This document shows positions 12,480 through 23,974 of a stretch of 64,000 nucleotides of DNA, in pieces; position 1 is the first letter of the stretch; the number at the start of each line of letters is the position of its first letter. Source of the stretch: Thuidium tamariscinum. Lineage: Eukaryota; Streptophyta; Bryopsida; Hypnales; Thuidiaceae. The translations under genes were made by a program, and so were the position numbers. The notes under the pieces were generated by a model that saw only the letters and a list, made by a program, of their open reading frames with translations, made no database searches and was not told the DNA's origin. Location: assembly GCA_947034885.2 (NCBI GenBank), contig OX344754.2, positions 25,665,369-25,729,368 on the forward strand. Direction: 5' to 3'.

Positions 12480-14100
12480 CAACAGATTTTCAGTGTTTAA
12501 GATGACAAATTCCATGATGAAGTAACGAGGCGCTATGTTTGATTGCATGTTTTTAGAGGCCTGCTGAGTGTTTGGTGCGTTCATACTTAATTATGTTTTG
12601 AAGATTAATAAGACAACATTTGCAACAGTGCCACTGATTCTGCACAAACTAGTATGGAGTTTTATGTGTGCTACAGAACATAGCAGTAGAGTGGAGAATT
12701 TTTTGCACATTCTTCTTAACATGGTCACAAAGAGAATATGGAACTCGCCATGTACAGTTTGACAATAGGGTACATGTGTTGCACGATGAGTAGCGCATTA
12801 GAGTAATGTTTTGAATAATTAGTTGATCCTATAAGTGCATTCTGGAAGATGTGAGTGTCAACAACCACAAAAATAGATTGACCTTGTCATTCAATATTTT
12901 CCTAGTGCTATTGTACATTGCTGAACACGTGTAATGAGGACTTGAACATTAAAAAAACCATTTGCTTTTCCTTAGGTCATGTTCTTGAAAATCATCGATA
13001 CCTCATAGACATGTGCTATACGTTTTTTTCCCCGCATGTTATTGCATAGTCATTGACATCCTCAAGCATATTATAATGAACAAGGCATTGATGAGATTAT
13101 ACATTGAATTTCCCATGTTATTTCATCATTATTGACATCCTCAAGTGTATCATAATAAACAAGGCATAGATGAGATTATACATTGAATAACACGTTGGCC
13201 AACTTCTTCATAAACATTCTATTACATCACAACACTTGTGCACTAGCATATTTTAACATCTGTGCGCTTTGCATAGTATGCTATGAAGCATTTGTTTCTA
13301 TATTTCATGCTACGAGCATGTACATACTACTATACACACAACATATGCTAATTCTGCACTGTAGCACATATGTTTCTGAGGTAGAAAGGCTAGCATGGAA
13401 ATTAATTATCCATCATGTACTAACGTCTTTTATAATAGGTATCTCTTCAATTGAGCTATATTGGTTTTACAGTCAGGTGACCTAATAATGCTACTCACAA
13501 TCACATTTAAAAAATGACGGCAAAGTTTGGTAGCCTACATCGTACACATGTTATATGAACAGGGATGCAAAGCATGCACTAACTTATGTGAGCTCTGGTA
13601 CTAAGGTACCAATTGTGTGGAAACAAAGCTCCAAACTATGAAACTCTACGACTTGAAATTCGTTCAAAATGTATAGAAATCTTCATTCTTCAAGAGATGA
13701 ATATGTTGCTCATTGCTCACAGTACCTGTGCAATGCTGGAATATGCTACTCATTGCTCACAATACCTGTGCAATGTTGTTCTTGGTGAATCAATTGGACA
13801 TCGAACATGCTTGACAACCATTGCACCTCCTCCTAGCCTATATCACACTTCATGAAATATCTAAGTGGTTCGAAATGATGCAGTAACTCTGCACTGAGCA
13901 ATTGTGTATTCCACTATAGAAGCTATTAATTTGATGCTCATCAAAAAGTTTGTACCTTCAACAGTGCACTTCGAACTTAGTTGTCATGAGGTGCTTCACA
14001 GACAATTGTGGACTTGCAGTCAATTGGAAGCAGTCACACATTATATTACATACTAGTACTTCAATAGCCACATCCACGTTCTATGCATGAGAAAGCTCCC
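12480..14100. other. Gene-free stretch with local tandem duplications
   Basis: No gene is recognised. An approximately 84-bp unit ending in AGATTATACATTGAAT is present twice in tandem near 13035-13190. A shorter duplication containing TCATTGCTCACA and ACCTGTGCAATG lies at 13705-13780. The rest is AT-rich unique-looking sequence. Confidence 0.5.
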
Positions 14101-14239
14101 GCACAATGAGGTAGATATGTTAGCTATCAACTCGTCTCAAAAGAGAACCTGCAAATGGATACCAACACCTATATTATCCACACTTGTTTACTCTTTAAAC
14201 ATCAAATTTCAATAGGAGATGAGGTACATACCAAAAGTG

Positions 14240-17200
14240 ATTCTTCACTACTAGAAAAGTCACCCCGAATGAACTGAACTATGTTGATTAGGACATCTTG
14301 ATTCGGACACTTTTAACACAATTGTGTTAAAAGTGTCCGAATCAAGATGTCCTAATCAACATAGTTCAGTTCATTCGGGGTGACTTTTCTAGTAGTGCTT
14401 GCACCAAGATGCGTAAGGATATGTAGGGCTCCACAGACCATGCAATATTCGGGCGACCACTCTGCCAATGAAACTCGCATTCTGGTGGGATTTTGAGAGG
14501 ACCTGCTCAGTAGTGGAGCGTATCAACATCAGTTCTTTGAATAGGTTTAGCAATTCCATAAATATTACACACAGAAAAATAATAATTGATACTACAGCCA
14601 CAAACTTCCAAAAATCATAACAGCTTTGGTGAAAGATTCAGTAGTAACCATACCTTGATATCTGCCCTCAAGAAAGAGCTGCAACATCGTAATATCCGTA
14701 CCACTAGTGCTTTGTAAGAGTTGTACAGAGCTTCATAATCCTAGGAAAGTGCTGTAGGGCAGAGAAGATAATTGTTAAATAAGAAACCAAGGTAGAGAGG
14801 ACCTGAAATAGGGACTCTACCTTGTGGACTCCACAACGCTAGGTGCAGCTGGGGTTGTCGGTTTATCTTCACATCTGTTGAAGTATGTACTGATACTACT
14901 TTGCAGAGATAGTTGCTGGGCAGTACACTCAGAATTACTGCTCGTCTCTTCGCCACGACGAGACGCAGCAGCTGCTGCTGCAGTATACATTGCATCAAGC
15001 TTGGCCACCTGATAGAAGGTACATCCAGTAGGGGTGCAAAAACTGGACAAACTAAACTGGTCCAGCTTTCAAATCAACAACGGCCTGAAATCCCAGATGC
15101 TGAAAATAACTGATAAAATACAAAGAACTGCAGGCCCTCATAACATGACACAAAGAAGACAGAAATAACATGATCTTGTCCGAGAACAATCAAATGAGAA
15201 CCAAATAACTTCAGAATCCAATAAAATGGGTGAAATCTATGTAAGGAGAGAGGAGTCACCTTAGGACGATTGCCGCCACCAGAGCACTATGTTTTGCAAG
15301 AAAAGCGGCTTTAGTCTGAGACATGAGACCCCCCAACTCAGCAAAGGTCTACCTTAAGAATACAAAGTGAATAATTGCATAATTCTGAAAGAGTTAAAAG
15401 ACTAAACAAACACAAACACTCACTTTGTAGAACGTTAAGTTCATGTTGCTTTTAACTTGGAATGCACATGCACGTACTGCACCTTTCCGACTTCCATGAA
15501 CGACAAAATTGTAGCCCTGACCTGCACATCCAAGATTTCAGATACGATCAAGGCAAAGATCACTGCTTCAGGAAAGATTAACTCACTCTAAAGTTGGGAC
15601 AGCATGTTTGAAGCTATATCTTTACCTCTTCTTTGAGATCCAATTCAATAGCTGTTTGTTCAACATTGATTGAGGTCATAGACTTTGATGTATCTGGTGG
15701 ACTCTGAAACACTCGACAAAGAAACTTGTTCACAGCGAAGGTGTCCGCACCGTCGCTGCAGAATAGCCGAAATGTCAGCTGAAGTAAAGGTTTGAAAATG
15801 ATGAGCAACGGCAAGGCTACCATAGCCTTCGAGATAGATCAAGCCTCATCTAACCAATTTGACATACAAACACCAGTCGTATTTAGATTGTAGAGTTATC
15901 TCTTTCATATTTAAGAGAGGAAATATACCAAATGATATACCAAAAGTCTATGCCACCTAGTTGCCATACCTGTGTGCAAGACTGCGGAGTTTCAAATAGT
16001 CTGTATCGTCCAGAAAAACGTGGCAGAAGGCAGGTTTGCCATCACGACCTGCACGTCACGTTTCCTGCATAGTATTCAACGTCATAAACTTATATCTCCC
16101 CATGAAGAAAAGAGCGTTATTTGTAAGAGAATTGCAACCGCAGGGATGAACTAGGCTGCCTGTACATAATGCTCCAGACTTCTAGGCATGTTGTAGTGAC
16201 TTACCTGCAGAATGGGAAGTTCAAAACTAGAACTCAGTTGGTTTCAAAGTTCTAGGTTAAATATAATTATCCCCTTCAACAATGCCTGTGCCCACTGATC
16301 ATCTGCTGCTCTTCAACGTCCAGTAAAAAAATTACAACCTAACTATCCCAAAGCAAGGATCAGATTATTGCAACAATACAATGTCGAGGAGACCACAGTT
16401 GCATGAGAAAGCCTTCAGCGGAAGTTCAAAATGTTAAATTACCGAACCAATGTTCCTCTTATCCAAGCCCATTCCAAAAGCAACAGTGGCAACAACCTGC
16501 ACATCAGAACAACAGACCTCATAAAACGGAAGTTCGTGGAAGTTCTTAATAAACGTACATGCAAGTCTTCTTATCCCTGCTCAATAATGTCGAGAATGAA
16601 GTCCCAAGAACGAGAATATCCAGATTCGAAGAAAAGCAAAGGGTCAGGAAGAACTAACTTACCACACGCAGTTTGTTACTGCAGAAGAGTTGGTAAACAC
16701 GAGTTCGTTCAGAGGACGGTCTACCAATATGATAGCTCTGCAGGAACAATTAAAAATGTGATTGAAAATTAGAAGAAGCACTAATAATGCCTTCACCAGT
16801 AGCATTGGCTAACCATGGGAACGCTATACTTCACTCTTGACACAAAGACAACATGCTTGGGACGGCAGGCAAACCTTAGCAGCAATCGTTTTCTCCTCCA
16901 AATATCTGCTTATATCATCAGCTTCAGCCTGCATGAACAGGTACCTCATTAAGGGACAAGAGGAATGACCCAGTCTAAGAATCAAAAAATATGAAATTCA
17001 AGTCGTACATGGACATGTGAACCTCTTAATACCTGATATGTGCAGTAGATGATGATGCTTTGGACTTCTGAAAACGGACTAGACCGAAGCAGTGCAAGTA
17101 GATCCCTCCGCCTGTGAAGAGGAACAGATCATCAGATGCAGCAATTCAATTCCGAAAATCTTTCTGGATTCGCACTATCATACAGCTTGCATCAGAAAAA

Positions 17201-19330
17201 TGATTTTAATATAACTTGCCGATGTGAAGGTCGCGAGACAGATAGATGAAGATTTTGGCGAACAGCAGATGCTTGCGCAATTCCTGATGAAGGAATAGAA
17301 AGGGCTTTGATGATGGAACACTCTGTCTCTTTGGTAGCTGTTGCCGTCAAGGCTAGAACGCACGGGACAAGCAAACGCTTCTTCAGTATGTTGCCAAGAC
17401 TGTTATATGAAGGTCGAAAGTTGTGTGACCTGGAGAGATGAAACAAGGGTCAGCTCACATTGAAAGCAGACATAGTGAAGGACAAAAGCAGGTGAGTCAG
17501 TCTATGACTAGTGATAACACAACTTCTAAGGAGCGTGAGGCTCATAATCACTAACTGTGCACACAACTGGATTCGGAAGGCAAATGTTTCACCATTCGGA
17601 AAGGCAGTGAGCCTCATCCACCACTGCCAGATAGATTTCAGGGAGAGAGTCCAGAGCAGACAGAAAACTACCGCTGAACAAACGCTCTGGCGATATGAAT
17701 AGCACCTTCAATGCAAGAAAACAAAGGAATACTGTTAATACACGCTAATCAGTATTCAATGGTTTTGGTGAGCTTCATGCTTGGCACAAATTCACAGACA
17801 GAGGTTGTGACAGCCCTTCCCATAAGGGCTAGCCCAAAAACTCCTATACACTGTCATTGTGTGACATAGATGAGAGACTAATACAAACTCCAGTAAATGC
17901 AGGCAAGAGATTCAAACTCACACTAGCATTCCAAGAATCATGACAATGTACATGGTGCAGTTGGTCATAAAGATAGCCATAAAACGAACCTTAATTTGAC
18001 AAGAAAGAAGTCGACTCATTACTTCAGTGCTCTCACTAGTGCTTTGCAATCAGATTGAACACCTGATCAGTATCCCCACAATTGCTTGGTATTCAGCGAA
18101 ACAATGTTCAAAGCAATGCATATTCAAATCAAGAATTCTTGATCCTTCAGCGGTTTTAGCCATACAATAAAAAAGCCCATACCTGAGAACTATTGATAAG
18201 ACCTCCAGGCAACAACGGAGGAAGGTGTTGCAGCTGGTCCGCCATGAACGCCACCAATGGACTAATCACCAAAGTGAGTCCCGGTAGAACATACGCTGGG
18301 AGCTGCTTACCAAAAGACGTATTTACAGTGAGGTAGACGATACTAGAACCAAGAGAGACTTTCTCACATCTCACCAACCGCTACTCATCTATTCAGACAG
18401 CCGACCTTCAATTGACTTAGCTAATGTGTACGGCCAATGATCTTTCAACAGAAACGGGGTTGTCAACTGGCACTTGCACTGGTCTAGAACCTCCTTCGAA
18501 ATTGCATAAGAAATTCATTCACAAAAACAAATGTTTGATCTACACAGATTTCAGTCTTGTACGCATACTGATCTCTCCACGGCGCTACATCGATCTCCCA
18601 ATAACCACTCTCCTGAGAACATTAAAATGCTTGCCTTACATAGTATCCTCTCCCTCAAGCGCAAGAGATGAGATGATGAGGCTCCGAGAGTTTCGGGTTT
18701 CAGATCCGACAAGGCGAGAAGAGCACGAACCTGATAGGTGAGAGACTTCCCTGCCCCAGTGGGAAGCACCAGCAAAGTGGACTCCATCGCCAGCACACGT
18801 TGAATAGCAACCAACTGCCCACTGCGAAAAGCCTTGTACCCAAACACAGGCTCCAAGACTGTCAACAAATTCGCTTCGCAGGGGTCACCAAGAGCGGCCT
18901 CCTTCAAATTCTTTAGCTCCTCCGGAGAGATAGACAGCGCAGGGGAGAAGTCCTCCACAGGGGAAGTGTCCTTCGTGTTCTCCACACTGACGACACGCTT
19001 GTCATACCAACCTTCGTCAACCCACAACGAAGTGGACTTCGGACCTTCGGGATCCATGCCCGCTTGATTCTACTTCACCGATTTCCGCTTGCTGGGCCCA
19101 ACGCTTGTGTCCACATTGCTGTCACCTTCCGCCATAGCCATATGAACCTCGCCATCCTCCAGCGTTGTTTTCTTATACTTTTGGACTGATTTCCGACGAC
19201 AATATTTTCGTGATAGCTTGCCCTCGCTATCACGAGCAAGTTCGTGAAGAAAGAAAAAGGCTTTAGAAACCCCACGTGAACGCAGAACAGGCTACAAAGA
19301 CGAGCCACACAAGAATCATTATCTATAAAA
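14240..19330 (-). pseudogene. RECQ5: RECQ5-type DNA helicase, captured and disabled
   Basis: About fifteen short exons on the minus strand follow the order of plant RecQ-like 5 helicase. Motif 0/I is FGYKAFRSGQ and LPTGAGKSLTYQ (exon ending 18731). LPGLTLVISPLVAFMADQL lies in 18183-18302. VLFISPERLF and VVDEAHCLSEW (motif II) lie in 17593-17705, and SHNFRPSY and LALTATAT in 17216-17429. Motif IV SIIIYCTYQ is near 17040, ATVAFGMGLDK near 16470, NMPRSLEHYVQ near 16170 and RAGRDG near 16050. The C-terminal region includes AVNKFLCRVF, VAKLDAMYTAAAAAA and ARILHGLWSPTYPYASW (14403-14560). RecQ5 unwinds DNA in the nucleus. Damage: TAG at 19070-19072, TGA at 16056-16058 inside motif VI, a probable frameshift near 15449 and the palindromic MITE at 14246. 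Only part of the N-terminal region (LARDSEGKLSRKYCRRK, near 19200-19250) is present. Confidence 0.9.
14246..14397. mobile_element. Perfect palindromic (fold-back) MITE, CACTA-type ends
   Basis: The 152-bp insert is a perfect inverted repeat: two 76-bp arms with no mismatch and no spacer, centred at 14321/14322 on CACAATTGTG. Its ends read CACTACTAGAAAAGTCACC. It is flanked by CTT on both sides (14243-14245 and 14398-14400), the 3-bp duplication expected for CACTA transposition. It lies inside a RECQ5 exon: on the minus strand the codons for SWCK run straight into its CAC TAC TAG, and the coding match resumes beyond it as NHFW followed by a donor. The lack of any mismatch between the arms suggests recent origin. 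Confidence 0.93.
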
Positions 19331-19419
19331 TACTTGATCTTACAACACTGACTCTGTGCTTGCAATTTTCAAGTCTCACAGAAGTCCCAGGCAAGATTAA
19401 ATTCCTACAGAAGTATGAC

Positions 19420-20452
19420 CTTAATGAAGTCCGCAGGTAATCCTGCTAGATCACTTTCAGTGAAGTAGAGGCGACGATTCTCTTCATTCATATTCTGCTG
19501 AAATTCGATGCACAGCTCGCCAATGGTGGTCTTCAAAAACTCGACCTTCCTCCTAATGTCTGCAGATAAGTTCAAACCCAATCTCTCGTAATCTCTGACC
19601 TACAGCAAAGGAGATGCATAAGATCGGATCCACTAGTGAGGAGTAAAGATCGTATATAATGTAAAGTTTTCAATCACAATACAAGGAAGAGGTTCCATTC
19701 ACACTTCGCACAAATCAAAGTTCACATGTACGGTCAATGGAGCCTCAAATGTACTGTATGGCTGATGGAGCCTCTACTTTATGTTGTTGTTCTTGGAAAA
19801 CCTTACGCACAACTAATTCCAAACCGAACGGGTTATGAAGAACATGATATTAGGGAACTGACCTCGTCTCTTGTACTGACTCATGTTGAATTCGTACACA
19901 GTGAGCAAAAAAATCGATCTCAACAGATTGTTTCTAGTACCCAAAGGTATCTCTCTACAGCTCCATAGTGACCTCCAAAGAATCACAGTCCTGAGTATGT
20001 TAAATTGCTTATAGTGACGTAGATAGTATACTCTACTATAAAACGTAGTAGCCACCCTAATTACGGGAAAACGTGAAAGGAAGGGACTCACCAAATGGTC
20101 CACAAATTGCTGGGCTTGAGGGCTCAAAGGATCGGCCTTCTCAGCGAAGGCCTTCACAACACGGTATACATCTTCGCGCAAGACATCCCACTACACGGCT
20201 TCACGTGCGTCCAATAAAACACATCAAGAGTTTCATACAGCACATAAGACACATTAGACTGCAAACTAACATTGAAATACATAACTACCTGCACTTTACA
20301 TTGTAGGCATCAATTCTCTTCTCCGCTTTAGAACTGGCATCTCGAACTTCCTTCGAAGTCGACACCAGGGCAGGAAATACACAACTTTGAACCAAAGCAA
20401 ACTCCTCTGACTCTAGAATTGCCAATGGTGCAATCACATTCTCATAGTTCAC
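19420..20452 (-). pseudogene. Thimet oligopeptidase (M3 family) fragment, three exons
   Basis: Three minus-strand exons match the N-terminal part of plant thimet oligopeptidase. 20289-20452 gives NYENVIAPLAILESEEFALV and QSCVFPALVSTSKEVRDAS. The exon ending at 20092 gives REDVYRVVKAFAEKADPLS. 19420-19599 gives RDYERLGLNLSADIRRKVEF and FTESDLAGLPADFIK. Donors are GTAGTT, GTGAGT and GTCATA. The second exon's acceptor is doubtful: the visible TAG does not join in phase. The zinc-binding HEXXH exons that form the catalytic centre of this cytosolic or organellar peptidase are absent, as is the true N-terminus, so it cannot encode a working enzyme. It follows the JmjC fragment and precedes RECQ5 on the same strand. 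Confidence 0.88.
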
Positions 20453-20479
20453 CTGTAGAAATGCCTCATAATCTCGCAA

Positions 20480-22577
20480 GATTCTCAGGAAAGTTGCAAA
20501 GCATCTGTTCAGTGTACGGATAAAGTCTATGAGAGGTTTCTGGTGAATATAGTCGTACATACTTCCGACCTACCACCTGGAGGACCACAAGGATGCAATC
20601 AACTAATTTGTTCACAAGTGCAGATGAAGGTAAACATAAAAAGAAGACTTCTTTCTAAAGCAGGTTCTCAAATTACTCTCATGCGACCAAAATTTTAAAC
20701 AGCTCCCAGATGCGTGCCACGTGCTGACTTAATTTGAAAAGCAAGAGTGTCCAGTGCATTCAATTCATACTTGTGCTAGAAGATTGTGGTGGGGGTCATG
20801 ATGTAAAGGAGTTATCGTTCCAGCAGGGCCCAACCAGGCGTTTATGGATTGAAGGTCACCACCTCCGACAGAACAATAGTCTGGGATAACTATGTCTGCT
20901 TGCAGCTCTGGAATCTGGGTTGATAAACCAGATAACTTCTTACAATCGCAACAACAAATTGCACCAGCAATCCACCCTGCTACCAAACATCTAATCCAAA
21001 ACACCATGATTACATCATATAAGAGTTTACAAAAACAATGTCACACGAAAGAGGAGACCAGACATAATATCTCTTGCACACTTCATACCTGCTCAAAAAG
21101 TGGGTGCTGGGCAAGATACGGCCGACTGGTGGCTTGAGCATCAGAATGACCGAGAGATCTCTCTAAAAATTGGGAAAGAGTCATCAGCTCCTGCTTCCAA
21201 TCTGAAGCAAGATAGTGTTCTCCCACCTGCCCTGATTGCCACAAGTTCAAATTACTAAGCCCAGAGGGAAATACCACAAATTATAGACTGCTTACTCCAA
21301 AACTATCAATCAAAGGGAACACACGGTCTTTCATCGGCCATGATTTCTGAAGAAGTCACCGAAGGCCCAAAAAAATCCATCAAGCAGGACGCCGATTATT
21401 TAAAAGGGGAAGAGAGCATAGAGAGAAAGACTTTGGCGTAATCAAATTCATCTTGTTCCGTCATCCGGTGAGATCCCCCACAAAAAATTGCGTCTAGTAA
21501 ATAGATCGTGAAGACATGAGGAGGGAGAAAATAGTCAGAACTTACCTCTACCGGAACGGTGCGATGCCCAGCGATCTTTTGAAGATAGGTGATGTCATTC
21601 CACTTTCTCATAGCAGGCCAGTGATTCATCGAATTTGAGATTACTACTGGTACTCCAGGCAGAAAAGAATCACGAAGAAAACTTTCCAGTGAAGGGCAGC
21701 TTCTTTTATCTACCAAAATGCCCCGCAAAGAGCCTGCCGGTAGAGCATTCAGCTCCTGACATTATCAGAACGTTTTCCTATCAGTGTCTTACACCTCTCA
21801 CTACGACAGGTCATCAAGAATGCTAACGAAATGTGAAAATTCACGAACAGTGCCAGAAATTCTTACTATTCCAGATAAATGATAAACAGAGATATGATGA
21901 TATGAAAGAGAAAATTGTGCCTTCCACATATTCGGAATACACATACGCGGTTTCACACGAGGCACGACTAGGAATATGATAGCATTCAAATTTGACAGTC
22001 AATAGCATTAAAATGCTCCAACAACAAATTTGAAGCCTCCTAATTGAGATAGGAACTAGCTCCGCCCCTGGTCTAACTTCATCCTAAATACAAGAAAGCA
22101 AACCACATTAAAACGCCATCAAGAAAGTGCACAACATGGGTAAAATAAAAGAAGTTTAGCACTTGCCTACACCTCATGTAGCACTTGCCCTTCTTTCTTC
22201 TTTCGCAGAAGCACATCCGGCGATGCTACTTGCTGATGACTCCCTTGATTAGCACCATTTAACGTGCCAAGGCCCTTGGCTGTGCCTATCGCCGGCCCAA
22301 TGCTGCTGAGGTAAGTGTCAATTTCCTTATGAAATCGTGGGTCCCCATGATCACTCCAAGATCCAGAACTTTCAGAGACTCTACAGGCCGGTTGGCTCGG
22401 TGATGGCACGACGCCAAGGACAAGCAGGAGAGAGAAAAGGCATCACGCCAAACAAAAGATACACTTTGCCAGGGCCCTGCGTGTAACTCCTCCCACGCTA
22501 ACTCATATGCAGCTTCTGCAGCTTCCTCGTCACACGCCAGGCCTTCTTTGCAAGGCCAGCAACCCTTCATTGCGTAC
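20480..22577 (-). pseudogene. JMJ30: JMJ30/KDM8-type JmjC protein, captured fragment
   Basis: Five minus-strand exons are visible: 22173-22577, 21546-21755, 21089-21230, 20771-20914 and 20576 to about 20480. They match plant JMJ30 in order: AAYELAWEELHAGPW, ESFLRDSFLPGVPVVIS and MNHWPAMRKWNDITYL, GEHYLASDWKQEL and [27 protein letters not shown] and [14 protein letters not shown], then VVGRKYVRLY and LYPYTEQMLCN. The iron-binding H-x-D of this nuclear 2-oxoglutarate oxygenase is present in HHD. The C-terminal WWHYV part with the third ligand is missing. Exon 1 changes frame near 22330: LDLGVIMGTHDF continues in another frame as HKEIDTYLSSIG. The start exon is also missing. The last exon runs into the oligopeptidase fragment within tens of bases. 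Confidence 0.9.
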
Positions 22578-22579
22578 CT

Positions 22580-23740
22580 GTGAAGAAAAATGACAACAAA
22601 ACAAACCAGCCCTCAATCTCAATGCTCAAAGTATGCAGCCATGTAGTCATCCTAAAATACCTGAATGAATTCTGAAATGAGCATAAAATCAATGGACATG
22701 GGATATGCAACTACGATAAAGCCCACTCAACCTGGACAGTGATTCCCACACCAGCACTCTTCACCTAAGAGGGACACTCTCTTACACAATTCAAAGCATT
22801 GCTAACCTTACATTACAAGATGAGAATCATTCAAAATATCATTAGTTTGTTTACTAAATCTACAAAACCATTGGAACTTTACATTGTGAATTCCTTAATT
22901 CATCAACATGATTTTGTGACAAATATCTTCATTATTTTTTAGTCATTGCAGTTCAAAGTAATAGATCCTGTAGAGGAAATAGTCTGTTTAATTTCAATTT
23001 GATTTTTTGACAAGCAATAGACACATTTCATAGATTTACATATTAATAATTTTCTGAATAATTACTACATGTTAATTAAAAAGGATTAGTTTTACTTTGT
23101 GACTCGAATGGTTTTGAACTAGTCCCTGCACACTTCCACGAACAGGGATAGAACAGTGCATGTTCGATACCTGAACCGGGTGTACACAATACAGAATCGA
23201 CTCCCTCTTCAAAGACAATGACACTGCTAAATTGAAGCCCCGGATCATAGGTGATAATATAATCCCTTTCACTACAAGATTCCAAAACCACTCCAAAATC
23301 GTATGCTCTGCAGCAAAACCTCACACACTAAACGACTAAACCTCGACTCTACCTTCTGATACACTTCACATAACCAGGAAGAACAATGCACGTTTGACAC
23401 CGAATTGACAACCTCTTTAAAACCTCCGAATCATACAAACAAATCCCTCCCACTCTAAACCCCTCCAAACTTCGAAATCCTCTCTTTTGCAACCTCGCGC
23501 ACCATCCTTAAAATCCTTTCGATTTCAAACCTCCACAACTAATCTCAAGCACAAAACAAAAGCTCCCCACAACATCCAAACGGGATCAAGAAAATTAAGA
23601 ACAATGCAACAGAAAGAAAATTCACGCTTAGGTCAATTTCCACGCACACCTAGTGAAGAAACGCCACAACCTCCGACCCCCACCTTATGATGCAATGCAG
23701 TGGTAAACAAGAGAACTAGTCAGCAGTTGCTCAAATGGGC
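22580..23740. other. Unassigned stretch between JmjC and nicastrin-like pieces
   Basis: No gene is recognised. On the minus strand, 23076-23324 has a protein-like frame (QFSSVIVFEEGVDSVLCTPG) that I cannot place. The sequence at 23341-23520 looks like a diverged second copy of it. It could be another captured exon or a chance frame. Confidence 0.35.
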
Positions 23741-23743
23741 AAC

Positions 23744-23971
23744 AATCTATTCAATACGGTGCTATTTGTGAATCGTTTCGATGATGATAAAAACGTGGTT
23801 GGGGTGCTAGTCGCAAATGGAAGCAGCGAGGGTTTCGAGATTGGGGAATCCGATGGCGTACAATTTGCCGCAGGCGGAATTCGCGCCGTATGAGAATCGG
23901 TCTTGGATTTGGAATACTGTTGGATCGGGGATGATGCAGCGTCGATTCAATTTTCCTGTGTTCCTTCTTTC
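23744..23971 (+). pseudogene. Probable nicastrin exon fragment
   Basis: On the plus strand one frame reads LFVNRFDDDKNVVGVLVANG. After a change of frame near 23850 another reads MAYNLPQAEFAPYENRSW and IWNTVGSGMMQRRFNFPVF then LLSP, followed by the donor GTGAGTGATG at 23972. The order (GVLV, then PQAEFAPY, then a W-x-W-N-like block, then NFPVFLL) is that of nicastrin, the large glycoprotein subunit of gamma-secretase. The recognition is from memory of the family pattern. Only one exon is visible, it carries a frameshift, and it is on the opposite strand to the other captured genes. Confidence 0.5.
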
Positions 23972-23974
23972 TCC

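Noticed and set aside
14741-15113. Overlapping frames on both strands around 14741-15113 as separate genes.
   Set aside because: Only the minus-strand frame VAKLDAMYTAAAAAA ... TYFNRCEDKPTTPAAP fits the RECQ5 C-terminal region; the others are shadows.
18031-18045. TCACTAGTGC near 18035 as a CACTA terminus.
   Set aside because: It has no TIR continuation, no partner and lies in or next to a RECQ5 exon.
14240-22577. Reading the RECQ5, oligopeptidase and JmjC exons as three normal neighbouring host genes.
   Set aside because: The JmjC gene lacks its end, the oligopeptidase lacks its start and catalytic part, the junctions are within tens to a few hundred bases, and the whole set lies between CACTA ends with a matching target duplication.
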